Part shown: positions 1 to 5,871 of the stretch, in pieces | Layout: every line of letters begins with the position of its first letter | How positions within the stretch are numbered: position 1 is the stretch's first letter | Assembly (NCBI GenBank): GCA_964425485.1 | Contig: CAYRML010000080.1 | Span: forward strand, 1-5,909 | Direction: 5' to 3' | Length of the DNA: 5,909 bases | DNA from: CAYRML01 sp964425485 | Lineage (GTDB): Bacteria > Bacillota > Dehalobacteriia > UBA4068 | Made by a program: the position numbers and the translations under genes | Notes under the pieces: model-generated | Databases searched by the model: none | Told to the model about the DNA's origin: nothing | Seen by the model: the letters and a program-made list of their open reading frames with translations, nothing else

Positions 1-278
1 AAGCGGAACCAGCCCCGGAAAAAGCCGAGCAGCAAGCAGCACAACCCGCGGCCGAACCCACAGCAGCGCCGGTACAACAGCCAGAGGCTGTATCGCAAAA
101 CAAACAGGAGGCTGCCGCTGGCTATGCCGATGAAAAAAGGAATTGGGCAAAATTCCCCTACCCTGTCTTGATGCTGGTGATTTTCTTTCTGCTGGGGTTC
201 CTCTTTAACATATGGCATGTTGCCTGGCTAGTTTTTTTGACCATTCCTTTATTCTATTGGATGGTGGGTAAAAAATAA
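1..278 (+). CDS. C-terminal fragment of a two-pass membrane protein with Ala/Gln/Pro/Glu-rich linker (5' truncated)
   Basis: This reading frame is open from the window edge (first full codon at 3) to a TAA at 276-278, giving 91 residues of the C-terminus; the start lies outside. Residues 1-40 of the fragment are low complexity and dominated by Ala, Gln, Pro and Glu, which suggests a flexible cytoplasmic linker. A short charged stretch (DEKRNWAK) follows, then two hydrophobic segments at about 52-69 and 71-87 separated by a tight turn around NIWH, and a final GKK. The ending WHVAWLVFLTIPLFY resembles the two-membrane-segment tail that, from memory, recurs in Bacillota proteins whose N-terminus is a helix-turn-helix or zinc-ribbon domain. 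The N-terminal domain cannot be seen, so no function is assigned. A perfect hairpin 25 bp after the stop supports this being the true gene end. The coding call is fairly secure; the family is a guess. Confidence 0.75.
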   Translation, partial: AEPAPEKAEQQAAQPAAEPTAAPVQQPEAVSQNKQEAAAGYADEKRNWAKFPYPVLMLVIFFLLGFLFNIWHVAWLVFLTIPLFYWMVGKK

Positions 279-302
279 ATAATACACTAAATAATGCTTT
301 GT

Positions 303-340
303 AAATAAGAGGTGTGCAGCAATCAGCACACCTCTTATTT
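303..340 (+). terminator. Perfect 15-bp inverted repeat, terminator of the upstream truncated gene
   Basis: The arms at 303-317 and 326-340 are exactly complementary, with an 8-base loop at 318-325. The right arm ends in CTTATTT, so the T-rich part falls inside the stem and there is no long free T-tract on the plus strand. It lies 25 bp after the stop of the truncated membrane-protein gene. The A-rich left arm would supply T's on the minus strand, so it may work in both directions and back up the ilvC terminator next to it. Confidence 0.7.
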
Positions 341-355
341 AGATGGAGATAATAA

Positions 356-390
356 AAAAGCTGCCCTGCGGAATATGCAGGGCAGCTTTT
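356..390 (-). terminator. Intrinsic terminator of ilvC
   Basis: The arms at 356-369 and 377-390 form a perfect 14-bp stem with a GC-rich core (GCTGCCCTGC) and a 7-base loop. Read on the minus strand, the hairpin begins 12 bases after the ilvC stop codon and runs into CTTTTTTATT, the standard U-tract. It sits back to back with the hairpin at 303-340, which insulates the two convergent genes from each other. Confidence 0.9.
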
Positions 391-401
391 GATTGACTTA
401 A

Positions 402-1394
402 TTATTTTTTGAGCCAAGTCATCATAGAGCGCAATTGTTTGCCGACGACCTCGATCTGATGTTCTTTGCCTTGTTTGGCCAAGGATTTAAAAACAGGGCG
501 GCCAGCTTGGTTTTCCAAAAGCCAGTTTTTAGCAAATACGCCGTCTTGGATTTCTTTCAAAACCTGGCGCATTTCCGCTTTGGTGTCATCAGTGATGATG
601 CGCGGGCCCACAGCCAAATCTCCCCACTCTGCCGTATCGCTGACGGAATAGCGCATCATGCTGATGCCGGCCTCGTACATAAGGTCAACGATCAATTTAG
701 TTTCATGCAGACATTCAAAATAAGCGATTTCCGGTTGATAACCGGCTTCTACCAAGGTTTCAAAACCGGCGGTGATCAAATGGCTGAGCCCGCCGCAAAG
801 CACAACTTGTTCGCCGAAGAGGTCGGTTTCTGTTTCTTCTTTGAAGGTGGTTTCGATGACGCCGGCACGGGTAGTGCCGATGCCTTTGGCATAGGCCATA
901 GCCAGGTCATGAGCTTGTCCGGAAGCATCCTGATAGATAGCGATCAATGCCGGTGTGCCGGCGCCTTCGGTATAAGTTCTTCTTACCAAATGGCCGGGGC
1001 TTTTAGGAGCGATCATGACCACGTCCACATCTTTGGGCGGCATGATTTGACTGAAATGGATATTAAAACCATGGGAAAAACCCAGCACCTTGCCTGGTTT
1101 TAGGTTAGGCAGAATATCCTGCGCATAAATTTTTGCTTGTACTTCGTCAGGAACCAGGATTTGAATGTAATCAGCGGCCGCTGCAGCTTCGGCAGCAGAC
1201 ATGACTGTCATGCCGTCGGCAGTGGCTCTTTCATAACCAGCGCCGCCTTTTCTTTGCCCAACAATAACTTCCAGGCCGCTGTCACGCAGATTTTGCGCTT
1301 GAGCATGACCCTGACTGCCATAACCGATAATAGCGATTTTCTTTCCCTGCAAAAGCGAAAGATCCGCATCATTATCATAATAGATTTTTACCAT
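402..1394 (-). CDS. ilvC: Ketol-acid reductoisomerase, class I (short form)
   Basis: This enzyme isomerises and reduces 2-acetolactate (or 2-aceto-2-hydroxybutyrate) to the dihydroxy acid, the second common step of valine, leucine and isoleucine synthesis; it needs Mg2+ and a nicotinamide cofactor and is cytoplasmic. The 330 residues match the class I length. The N-terminal Rossmann domain shows GYGSQGHAQAQ (residues 24-34) and the active-site His108 in GFSHGFN. The C-terminal knotted domain has the metal ligands Asp191 and Glu195 (TDLFGEQ) and Glu227 and Glu231 (FECLHET), and substrate-binding Ser252 before AEWGD. An in-frame ATG at 1409 would add five residues, but it overlaps the GGAGG at 1403-1407, which is 8 bases from the ATG at 1394, so the inner start is chosen. 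The cofactor loop after VGQRKGG lacks the usual serines. It is transcribed alone, convergent with the left gene and divergent from the symporter gene; no other ilv or leu genes are seen. Confidence 0.97.
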   Translation of the reverse strand: MVKIYYDNDADLSLLQGKKIAIIGYGSQGHAQAQNLRDSGLEVIVGQRKGGAGYERATADGMTVMSAAEAAAAADYIQILVPDEVQAKIYAQDILPNLKPGKVLGFSHGFNIHFSQIMPPKDVDVVMIAPKSPGHLVRRTYTEGAGTPALIAIYQDASGQAHDLAMAYAKGIGTTRAGVIETTFKEETETDLFGEQVVLCGGLSHLITAGFETLVEAGYQPEIAYFECLHETKLIVDLMYEAGISMMRYSVSDTAEWGDLAVGPRIITDDTKAEMRQVLKEIQDGVFAKNWLLENQAGRPVFKSLAKQGKEHQIEVVGKQLRSMMTWLKK

Positions 1395-1402
1395 GTTACT
1401 TA

Positions 1403-1407
1403 CCTCC
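1403..1407 (-). promoter_or_regulatory. Ribosome binding site of ilvC
   Basis: The minus strand reads GGAGG followed by an 8-base spacer and then ATG at 1394. The site overlaps an earlier in-frame ATG at 1409-1407, which therefore cannot use it. This decides the 330-residue start. Confidence 0.85.
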
Positions 1408-1431
1408 ATTTAATCAAAGTGTTATAAATTT

Positions 1432-1470
1432 CCGGAGCTTTCCGGTGGTTTATATATTTTTGTAAAGCTC
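1432..1470 (-). promoter_or_regulatory. Two mutually exclusive hairpins in the ilvC leader
   Basis: The predicted ilvC leader RNA (about 85 bases) can form a 5-bp CCGGA/TCCGG hairpin (1441-1445 with 1432-1436, loop of 4) or a 7-bp GAGCTTT/AAAGCTC pairing (1470-1464 with 1441-1435, loop of 22). They share bases 1435-1436 and 1441, so only one can form at a time. The leader is far too short for a T-box, and neither hairpin has a U-tract. Whether this regulates ilvC is inference only. Confidence 0.3.
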
Positions 1471-1486
1471 TTATCATTATTTCCTC

Positions 1487-1516
1487 ATTCTATCATGCAT
1501 AGATATTGTTTGACAA
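1487..1516 (-). promoter_or_regulatory. Sigma-A-type promoter of ilvC
   Basis: On the minus strand TTGTCA (1516-1511, five of six consensus bases) is followed by an 18-bp spacer and TAGAAT (1492-1487, five of six). Transcription would start near 1480, leaving a leader of about 85 bases before the ATG at 1394. The spacing and match make it the best candidate in this intergenic region. Confidence 0.65.
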
Positions 1517-1541
1517 GAGTTTTATTTGGTGAGGGATTTAT

Positions 1542-1570
1542 TTTTCCGATTATCTGCTGCTTTTTATAAT
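1542..1570 (+). promoter_or_regulatory. Candidate promoter of the symporter gene
   Basis: A perfect TATAAT lies at 1565-1570, about 60 bp before the TTG start. The hexamer 17 bp upstream, TTTTCC at 1542-1547, is a poor -35, so the promoter is either weak or activator dependent. The perfect TTGACA at 1510-1515 is too far away to serve it and has no proper -10 of its own. Confidence 0.4.
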
Positions 1571-1614
1571 ATATATGGCTTTTAAGACATAGACATCAAT
1601 AAATAAATACTTTT

Positions 1615-1621
1615 AAGGCGG
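1615..1621 (+). promoter_or_regulatory. Ribosome binding site supporting a TTG start
   Basis: AAGGCGG differs from AAGGAGG at one base and stands 8 bases before the TTG at 1630-1632. No ATG lies at a comparable distance, so this site decides the non-ATG start of the symporter gene. Confidence 0.75.
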
Positions 1622-1629
1622 TCAATATC

Positions 1630-3078
1630 TTGATTATCGATTTCAATGATATCATATCTTTTATCAGCGATAAAGTGGTTTGGAGTCCCTTTTTGGTTGT
1701 TCTATGCCTTTTTTGCGGTTTATATTTTTCTTTTTGCAGCGGCTTTTTGCAAGTGAGGCATTTTACCACGATGATAAAACTTTTATTGGACAAGAAGAAA
1801 GAGGGGCCGGGCATCTCACCTTTACAATCTTTTGCCATGTCTTTGGCCGGTCGTATCGGCACAGGCAATGTTTCCGGCACGGCCACAGCCATCTTTTTCG
1901 GTGGTCCGGGGGCCGTTTTTTGGATGTGGATATTCGCTTTGTTGGGTTCGGCTTCGTCTTTTGTCGAATGCTCTTTGGCCCAAGTGTGGAAAGAGGAAGT
2001 GGGTGGTCAATATCGTGGTGGTCCGGCTTTCTATATGGAAAAAGGCCTGGGCTGGCCACGATATGCCTGCGTTTTTTCTGTGGTGGCCGTGCTGGCCTGT
2101 GGGTTGCTTTTGCCGGGTGTTCAGTCCGGTGTGGTTATCACGGCCTTTAATGATACGATAGGCATACATAAAGTTGTGCTGGCCCTTATCATCACGATTT
2201 TTATCAGTTTGGTTATTTTTGGCGGCATCAAAAGAATCGCCAAAGTAGCGCAGATAATCGTTCCTTTTATGGCCATCGGTTATTTAATTGGCATCATGGT
2301 GGTGATCGGCTCTAATCTCTCGGCAGTGCCGGCTATGCTGTCCCTGATTTGTCAAAGTGCTTTGGGCACAGATGCCGCTTTTGGCGGCATTATCGGCTCA
2401 GCGATTATCTGGGGAGTGAAAAGAGGAGCATATGCCAATGAGGCTGGCATGGGCAATGCCCCGCATGCGGCGGCAGCGGCTGAGGTCACGCATCCGGCTA
2501 AACAGGGGCTGATACAAGCGTTTTCTGTATATATTGATACTTTTTTGATCTGTACTGCTACCGCCTTTGTCATGTTGCTGACCAATTGTTTTAATGTAGT
2601 AGATGAACGCACGGGCGCCATGCTGGCCGAATATTTGCCGCATCTAGAAAAAGGCCAGGCTTTTACCCAGGCAGCTTTGGAAACGGTATTTGGTGCGGGT
2701 GGCGGAGTTTTTATAGCAGTGGCTCTGGCCTTTTTCGCCTTCACTTCGCTATTGTCTTATTATTATGAAGCAGAAACCAATCTGACTTTTATCTTTCGGG
2801 ATGATGCCAAAGTCAAGAAAATCATGTTGTTTTTGCAATTGGCTTTTTTGTCTACCATCATGCTCTCCGCCCTGCGCCCCACGGATACCATTTGGGCTTT
2901 GGGCGATATCGGTGTGGGCCTGATGGCTTGGCTTAATATTACGGCAATTTTAAAGCTGCGAAAGCCGGCTTTGGCCGTCCTGCGTGATTTCGAGCAGCAA
3001 AAAAAGGCGGGTTTGGACCCCATCTTCCGCCCGGATACACTAAATATTAAAAATGCCGACTTGTGGAATAAATCATAA
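1630..3078 (+). CDS. Sodium:alanine symporter, AGCS family
   Basis: This is an inner-membrane carrier that imports alanine or glycine together with sodium (or protons); close relatives are named AgcS, AlsT, DagA or GlnT, so the exact substrate is not certain. The 482-residue length fits the family. The sequence shows about ten or eleven hydrophobic segments, the N-terminal lead-in ending in LQVRHF (residues 40-45), GRIGTGNVSG (74-83) and GGPGAVFWMW (91-100), the YRGGPAFYMEKGLG block (128-141), and the family hallmark YANEAGMGNAPHAAAAAEV (268-286) followed by HPAKQGL and YIDTFLICTATAFV. A late SYYYEAE at 376-382 matches the usual YYxGE-like segment. The tail from about 445 is hydrophilic and cytoplasmic. 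Translation starts at TTG, supported by AAGGCGG 8 bases upstream and by the expected N-terminal length. The gene is divergent from ilvC and followed by the VanW gene without a clear terminator. Family assignment is firm. Confidence 0.95.
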   Translation: MIIDFNDIISFISDKVVWSPFLVVLCLFCGLYFSFCSGFLQVRHFTTMIKLLLDKKKEGPGISPLQSFAMSLAGRIGTGNVSGTATAIFFGGPGAVFWMWIFALLGSASSFVECSLAQVWKEEVGGQYRGGPAFYMEKGLGWPRYACVFSVVAVLACGLLLPGVQSGVVITAFNDTIGIHKVVLALIITIFISLVIFGGIKRIAKVAQIIVPFMAIGYLIGIMVVIGSNLSAVPAMLSLICQSALGTDAAFGGIIGSAIIWGVKRGAYANEAGMGNAPHAAAAAEVTHPAKQGLIQAFSVYIDTFLICTATAFVMLLTNCFNVVDERTGAMLAEYLPHLEKGQAFTQAALETVFGAGGGVFIAVALAFFAFTSLLSYYYEAETNLTFIFRDDAKVKKIMLFLQLAFLSTIMLSALRPTDTIWALGDIGVGLMAWLNITAILKLRKPALAVLRDFEQQKKAGLDPIFRPDTLNIKNADLWNKS

Positions 3079-3133
3079 ATCTGTGGTTTATTTAAGGAAA
3101 ATCAAAAGAAAGAAGGGTTTTCTATTTAATATC

Positions 3134-3139
3134 TATAAT
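3134..3139 (+). promoter_or_regulatory. Possible -10 box upstream of the VanW gene
   Basis: A perfect TATAAT stands 80 bp before the VanW-domain gene, but no recognisable -35 lies 16-18 bp upstream (the hexamer at 3111-3116 is AGAAGG). An alternative is TTGTAA at 3155-3160 with GTTAAT at 3179-3184 and an 18-bp spacer. Both are weak, in an AT-rich stretch where chance matches are common. Confidence 0.25.
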
Positions 3140-3163
3140 AATCACAAGGGCAATTTGTAAAAT

Positions 3164-3179
3164 CAGGAAAATTTTCCTG
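3164..3179. repeat. Perfect 16-bp palindrome before the VanW gene, possible operator
   Basis: CAGGAAAATTTTCCTG equals its own reverse complement. It ends 40 bp before the ATG of the VanW-domain gene. In RNA it would give at most a 6-bp stem with an AATT loop, and no T-tract follows, so it is a poor terminator and looks more like a dimer-binding site. It would fall inside the spacer of the weak alternative promoter at 3155-3184, a position typical of repressor operators. The regulator is unknown. Confidence 0.45.
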
Positions 3180-3219
3180 TTAATGTCATATGATGATAGG
3201 GAAAGGAGTGGTTAAATAA

Positions 3220-4278
3220 ATGCAAATAATGATAAAAAAAACAAATAACCATCTGTTACTCCCGCTATTATTAATAGTTATTACTGTTATTTTAGCCGTT
3301 TTTTTGCTGACGGGTCCTGCCTTGGCTATCGCTGATGATGTGCAAAGCCAAGCTCCAAATCAAACACCTATACAAATCACCTTCAGCCTGGGAGAAACTA
3401 TTTGGCAATCCGCAAACATCTATGAAGGCGAGGGCAATTTTTTGCTGCTGCGTAGCTTGATTTCTGATGTGGGGGGTTCCGTCAGCTGGCTCAGTGATCC
3501 TGGTGTGGTTTTTATTTCCGTCGGCAACCGCACCATTGCTTATTGTCATAAAGTAAAATATTTATATATCGGTCAAAATACGGCCAATGGTCTCTCCTGG
3601 CAAAAAATCTATGCGGAGCAGCCTCTAAAAATGGAGAATAACAGTAATTATATAAACAGACAATATCTGTCATATCTGGGCATGCAATGCGCCTGGGATC
3701 CGGATCTGCGTTATATGGACATAGTTCTGGCTGCAGATATTTATAATAGTGAATATCTGGCTCCTACCGCCCAACAGCTGTGGTCTCTGATCGGCACAGA
3801 TCTTAAGAATTCTATACCACAATCGGTGACCAGATTCTTATCTTCCAAAACTACATATTTTAATGCTAACCTGACTAACCGTACTACTAATATAAAGTTA
3901 GCCGCCAAAGCCATAAATGGTACAGTGATAGAAGCGGGAAAAGTTTTTTCTTTTAACAAAACGGTTGGTCCGCGCTATGAAAGCAAAGGTTATAAAGAGG
4001 CTGTGATTTTTGTGAATGGGGAGAAAGATAAAGGTATTGGTGGCGGGGTCTGCCAAGTTTCCAGCACTATTTATAATGCTGTGCTTAGCGCCGGGCTTAC
4101 GGTTGTTGAAAGGCATGCTCACAGCCTACCCGTAACCTATGTGGCACCGGATAGAGACGCTACTGTTTCTTATGGCATACAGGATTTTCGCTTTAAGAAT
4201 AATACAAAAGGCAAGGTCATCATCACAACCATAGTTGGTCCTAATTATCTGACGGTTCAGCTTTGGTCCAAGATTTAA
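3220..4278 (+). CDS. Exported or membrane-anchored VanW-domain protein with copper-amine-oxidase-like stalk
   Basis: The 352-residue product begins with MQIMIKK and a long hydrophobic stretch at about 11-36, then ALAIADD, so it is either secreted after cleavage near 36-38 or held by an N-terminal anchor. Residues about 45-172 look like a copper-amine-oxidase N-terminal-type stalk: two units of the type (I/L)..GG.V.W.....V.I, around LISDVGGSVSWLSDPGVVFI (80-99) and YLGMQCAWDPDLRYMDIVL (152-170). The VanW domain fills about 205-350, with TNRTTNIKLAAKAINGTVI, GKVFSFNKTVG, GGGVCQVSSTIYNAVLSAG (274-292) and ERHAHSLPVTYV (297-308). VanW is named after an accessory gene of some vancomycin-resistance clusters, but its activity is unknown, and no van genes are next to it, so resistance should not be inferred. 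A cell-wall role is plausible. AAAGGAGTG at 3202-3210 favours the ATG at 3220 over the one at 3229. It stands between the symporter gene and purA. Confidence 0.92.
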   Translation: MQIMIKKTNNHLLLPLLLIVITVILAVFLLTGPALAIADDVQSQAPNQTPIQITFSLGETIWQSANIYEGEGNFLLLRSLISDVGGSVSWLSDPGVVFISVGNRTIAYCHKVKYLYIGQNTANGLSWQKIYAEQPLKMENNSNYINRQYLSYLGMQCAWDPDLRYMDIVLAADIYNSEYLAPTAQQLWSLIGTDLKNSIPQSVTRFLSSKTTYFNANLTNRTTNIKLAAKAINGTVIEAGKVFSFNKTVGPRYESKGYKEAVIFVNGEKDKGIGGGVCQVSSTIYNAVLSAGLTVVERHAHSLPVTYVAPDRDATVSYGIQDFRFKNNTKGKVIITTIVGPNYLTVQLWSKI

Positions 4279-4320
4279 TTAAAATAAGACAGCAGGGGGG
4301 ACGTATTTATTTGTGCAAAA

Positions 4321-4349
4321 TTGACAAAGGCCGCTGTTTTTGATAAAAT
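4321..4349 (+). promoter_or_regulatory. Strong sigma-A-type promoter of purA
   Basis: A perfect TTGACA at 4321-4326, a 17-bp spacer and TAAAAT at 4344-4349 (five of six) put the start of transcription near 4356, about 48 bases before the purA ATG. It lies wholly in the gap after the VanW gene, so purA has its own promoter. I see no palindromic PurR-type box or purine riboswitch in the short leader. Confidence 0.85.
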
Positions 4350-4390
4350 AATCTGGTATGTGATAGTTATATGACAAAGCAGCACAAGAA

Positions 4391-4397
4391 AGAGGTG
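4391..4397 (+). promoter_or_regulatory. Ribosome binding site that fixes the purA start
   Basis: AGAGGTG lies 6 bases before the ATG at 4404. An upstream in-frame ATG at 4371 would add eleven residues and place this site inside the coding region, and no purine-rich site precedes that codon. Confidence 0.8.
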
Positions 4398-4403
4398 CTT
4401 TTT

Positions 4404-5684
4404 ATGTCCACGGCGGTTATTGTAGGTGCCCAATGGGGCGATGAAGGCAAAGGTAAAATAATTGATTTTTTGGCCCAGAAGGCTGATATGGTCGTGCGTT
4501 GCCAAGGAGGCAACAATGCTGGACATACAGTTGTTTGCGGTGATAAAACTTATAAGTTACATTTGATACCTTCCGGTATTTTATATCCAGGTGTAGATTG
4601 CATTATTGCCAATGGCGTTGTAGCCGATCTGGCTGTGGTTTTGGAAGAATTAGATAATTTGTCTGCCCAAGGCGTAAAAAGTGATAATTTACGTATATCC
4701 GAAAGAGCGCAATTGATAATGCCTTATCACTGCCAATTGGATGAATTGCAGGAAAGCCTCAAGGGTTCTAGTAAAATCGGTACCACAAAAAGGGGTATTG
4801 GTCCGGCTTATATTGATAAAGTCGCTCGCTGCGGTTTTCGGATTATTGATCTTTTGGACTGGCCATCATTCCTGTCTAAACTGCAGGTCAATATCGAAGA
4901 AAAGAATAATCTTTTTGCCTTGTATGGTCAGCCGCTTATAGATGAAGAAAAAATTATTGCTGATTTTAAAGTGTATGCTGAAAGGATCAAACCATATATT
5001 GCAGATACAGCGCCGCTTATCAATGAAGCTATCGATGCCGGCAAAAATGTGCTGTTTGAAGGTGCGCAAGGCACTTTGCTGGATATAGATCATGGTACTT
5101 ATCCCTATGTCACTTCGTCTTATCCTACTGCCGGCGGCGCTTGTACGGGTTCTGGCGTGGGCCCGACCAAGATCAAAAGAGTTATCGGTATCGCTAAAGC
5201 CTATACCACCCGCGTGGGTGATGGACCATTCCCCACAGAATTGTTTGATGAAACGGGCGATCATATTCGTGAACAGGGATTTGAATGGGGCACAACCACA
5301 GGTCGTCCCCGTCGCTGCGGTTGGCTTGATGTCGTGGTTTTGCGTTATAGCGCTATGATTAATGGCTTAACCGATTTAGCTGTCACAAAACTGGATGTTC
5401 TTGATGATCTGCCGGAAATAAAGGTCTGCATGGCTTATATGTATAGAGGACAACGGATAGAAAATTTCCCCGCCGACTTGCAAGTTTTATCGGAGTGTGA
5501 GCCGATTTATGAAACGCTGCCCGGTTGGTGTCAGTCTACTACCGACTGTCAGTCTTTTTCTGATTTACCGGAAAACGCCCAAAAATACCTGTATTTTTTA
5601 GAGGCGGTTTCTGGAGTTCAGGTTTCCATCGCGGCGGTCGGTCCTGAAAGAAGCCAGACAATAGTAGTTCATAATATTTTTTAA
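4404..5684 (+). CDS. purA: Adenylosuccinate synthetase
   Basis: PurA joins IMP and aspartate, using GTP, to give adenylosuccinate, the first committed step from IMP to AMP; it is a cytoplasmic dimer. The product has 426 residues, close to the usual 425-432. Seen in order: QWGDEGKGK (10-18) with catalytic Asp13, NNAGHTV (37-43) with catalytic His41, the IMP-binding region KIGTTKRGIGPAYIDKVAR (124-142), FEGAQGTLLDIDHGTYPYVT (218-237), TRVGDGPFPTEL (269-280), the aspartate/GTP loop TTTGRPRRCGWLD (297-309), TKLDVLD (328-334) and the terminal VGPERSQTI. All catalytic residues are present. The start at 4404 agrees with the family N-terminus (short residues before VIVGAQWGDEG) and with AGAGGTG six bases upstream. 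It has its own promoter and its own terminator, so it is a single-gene unit; purB and the other pur genes are not in the window. Confidence 0.98.
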   Translation: MSTAVIVGAQWGDEGKGKIIDFLAQKADMVVRCQGGNNAGHTVVCGDKTYKLHLIPSGILYPGVDCIIANGVVADLAVVLEELDNLSAQGVKSDNLRISERAQLIMPYHCQLDELQESLKGSSKIGTTKRGIGPAYIDKVARCGFRIIDLLDWPSFLSKLQVNIEEKNNLFALYGQPLIDEEKIIADFKVYAERIKPYIADTAPLINEAIDAGKNVLFEGAQGTLLDIDHGTYPYVTSSYPTAGGACTGSGVGPTKIKRVIGIAKAYTTRVGDGPFPTELFDETGDHIREQGFEWGTTTGRPRRCGWLDVVVLRYSAMINGLTDLAVTKLDVLDDLPEIKVCMAYMYRGQRIENFPADLQVLSECEPIYETLPGWCQSTTDCQSFSDLPENAQKYLYFLEAVSGVQVSIAAVGPERSQTIVVHNIF

Positions 5685-5710
5685 AACTTTGTTATTGCTT
5701 ATAAGAGAGT

Positions 5711-5743
5711 AAAAATAATAGCCTCCAATGGCTATTATTTTTT
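5711..5743 (+). terminator. Intrinsic terminator of purA
   Basis: The arms at 5711-5723 and 5730-5742 form a perfect 13-bp stem (AAAAATAATAGCC and its complement) closed by the loop TCCAAT, with a run of six T's at 5738-5743. It starts 26 bp after the purA stop and ends 11 bp before the tRNA promoter, separating the two units. The A-rich left arm means it could also act in the reverse direction. Confidence 0.9.
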
Positions 5744-5754
5744 GTGATTTAGTC

Positions 5755-5783
5755 TTGACAAGATTTTTGAAATATGATAGCAT
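5755..5783 (+). promoter_or_regulatory. Promoter of the tRNA cluster
   Basis: A perfect TTGACA at 5755-5760 is followed by a 17-bp spacer and TAGCAT at 5778-5783 (four of six), with TGA directly before it (5775-5777) as an extended -10. Transcription would start near 5790, only a few bases before the first tRNA, as is usual for stable RNA genes. Confidence 0.75.
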
Positions 5784-5794
5784 ACTGTCTGTTT

Positions 5795-5870
5795 GAGGCA
5801 TTAGCTCAGCAGGTAGAGCACCTGACTTTTAATCAGGGTGTCCGGAGTTCGAGTCTCCGATGCCTCACCA
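5795..5870 (+). tRNA. tRNA-Lys (anticodon UUU), CCA encoded
   Basis: The 76 bases fold into a complete cloverleaf with every stem fully paired: acceptor GAGGCAT/ATGCCTC, D stem GCTC/GAGC, anticodon stem CCTGA/TCAGG with loop CTTTTAA, and T stem CGGAG/CTCCG with loop TTCGAGT. The anticodon TTT at 5828-5830 reads the lysine codons AAA and AAG. A73 and a genomic CCA (5868-5870) close the gene. It is the first gene of a tRNA cluster behind its own promoter. Confidence 0.98.
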
Positions 5871-5871
5871 T

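Noticed and set aside
435..1103. Plus-strand open frame of 222 codons opposite ilvC
   Set aside because: It lies entirely antisense to a clear ilvC gene with all catalytic residues, has no family-like motifs and no ribosome binding site; it is a shadow of biased codon use.
1510..1515. Perfect TTGACA on the plus strand as a -35 for the symporter gene
   Set aside because: The hexamers 16-19 bp downstream (around 1532-1540) do not resemble TATAAT, and the perfect TATAAT at 1565 is 49 bp away. The sequence is better explained as the overlap with the minus-strand -35 of ilvC.
3220..4278. Vancomycin resistance determinant
   Set aside because: VanW-domain proteins are widespread in Bacillota without resistance, and no vanH, vanA/B, vanX, vanY, vanR or vanS gene is nearby.
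4291..4341. ACAGC...GCTGTTTTT as a terminator of the VanW gene
   Set aside because: The stem is only 5 bp with a loop of about 35 bases, and the T-run lies in the spacer of the strong purA promoter, so the resemblance to a terminator is probably accidental.
4371..4403. Eleven-residue N-terminal extension of PurA from the ATG at 4371
   Set aside because: The extension has no ribosome binding site, is absent from the family, and would contain the good ribosome binding site of the ATG at 4404.
4866..5264. Minus-strand open frame of 132 codons opposite purA
   Set aside because: It is antisense to the conserved purA core, and its composition reflects the opposite strand's codons; there is no independent support.
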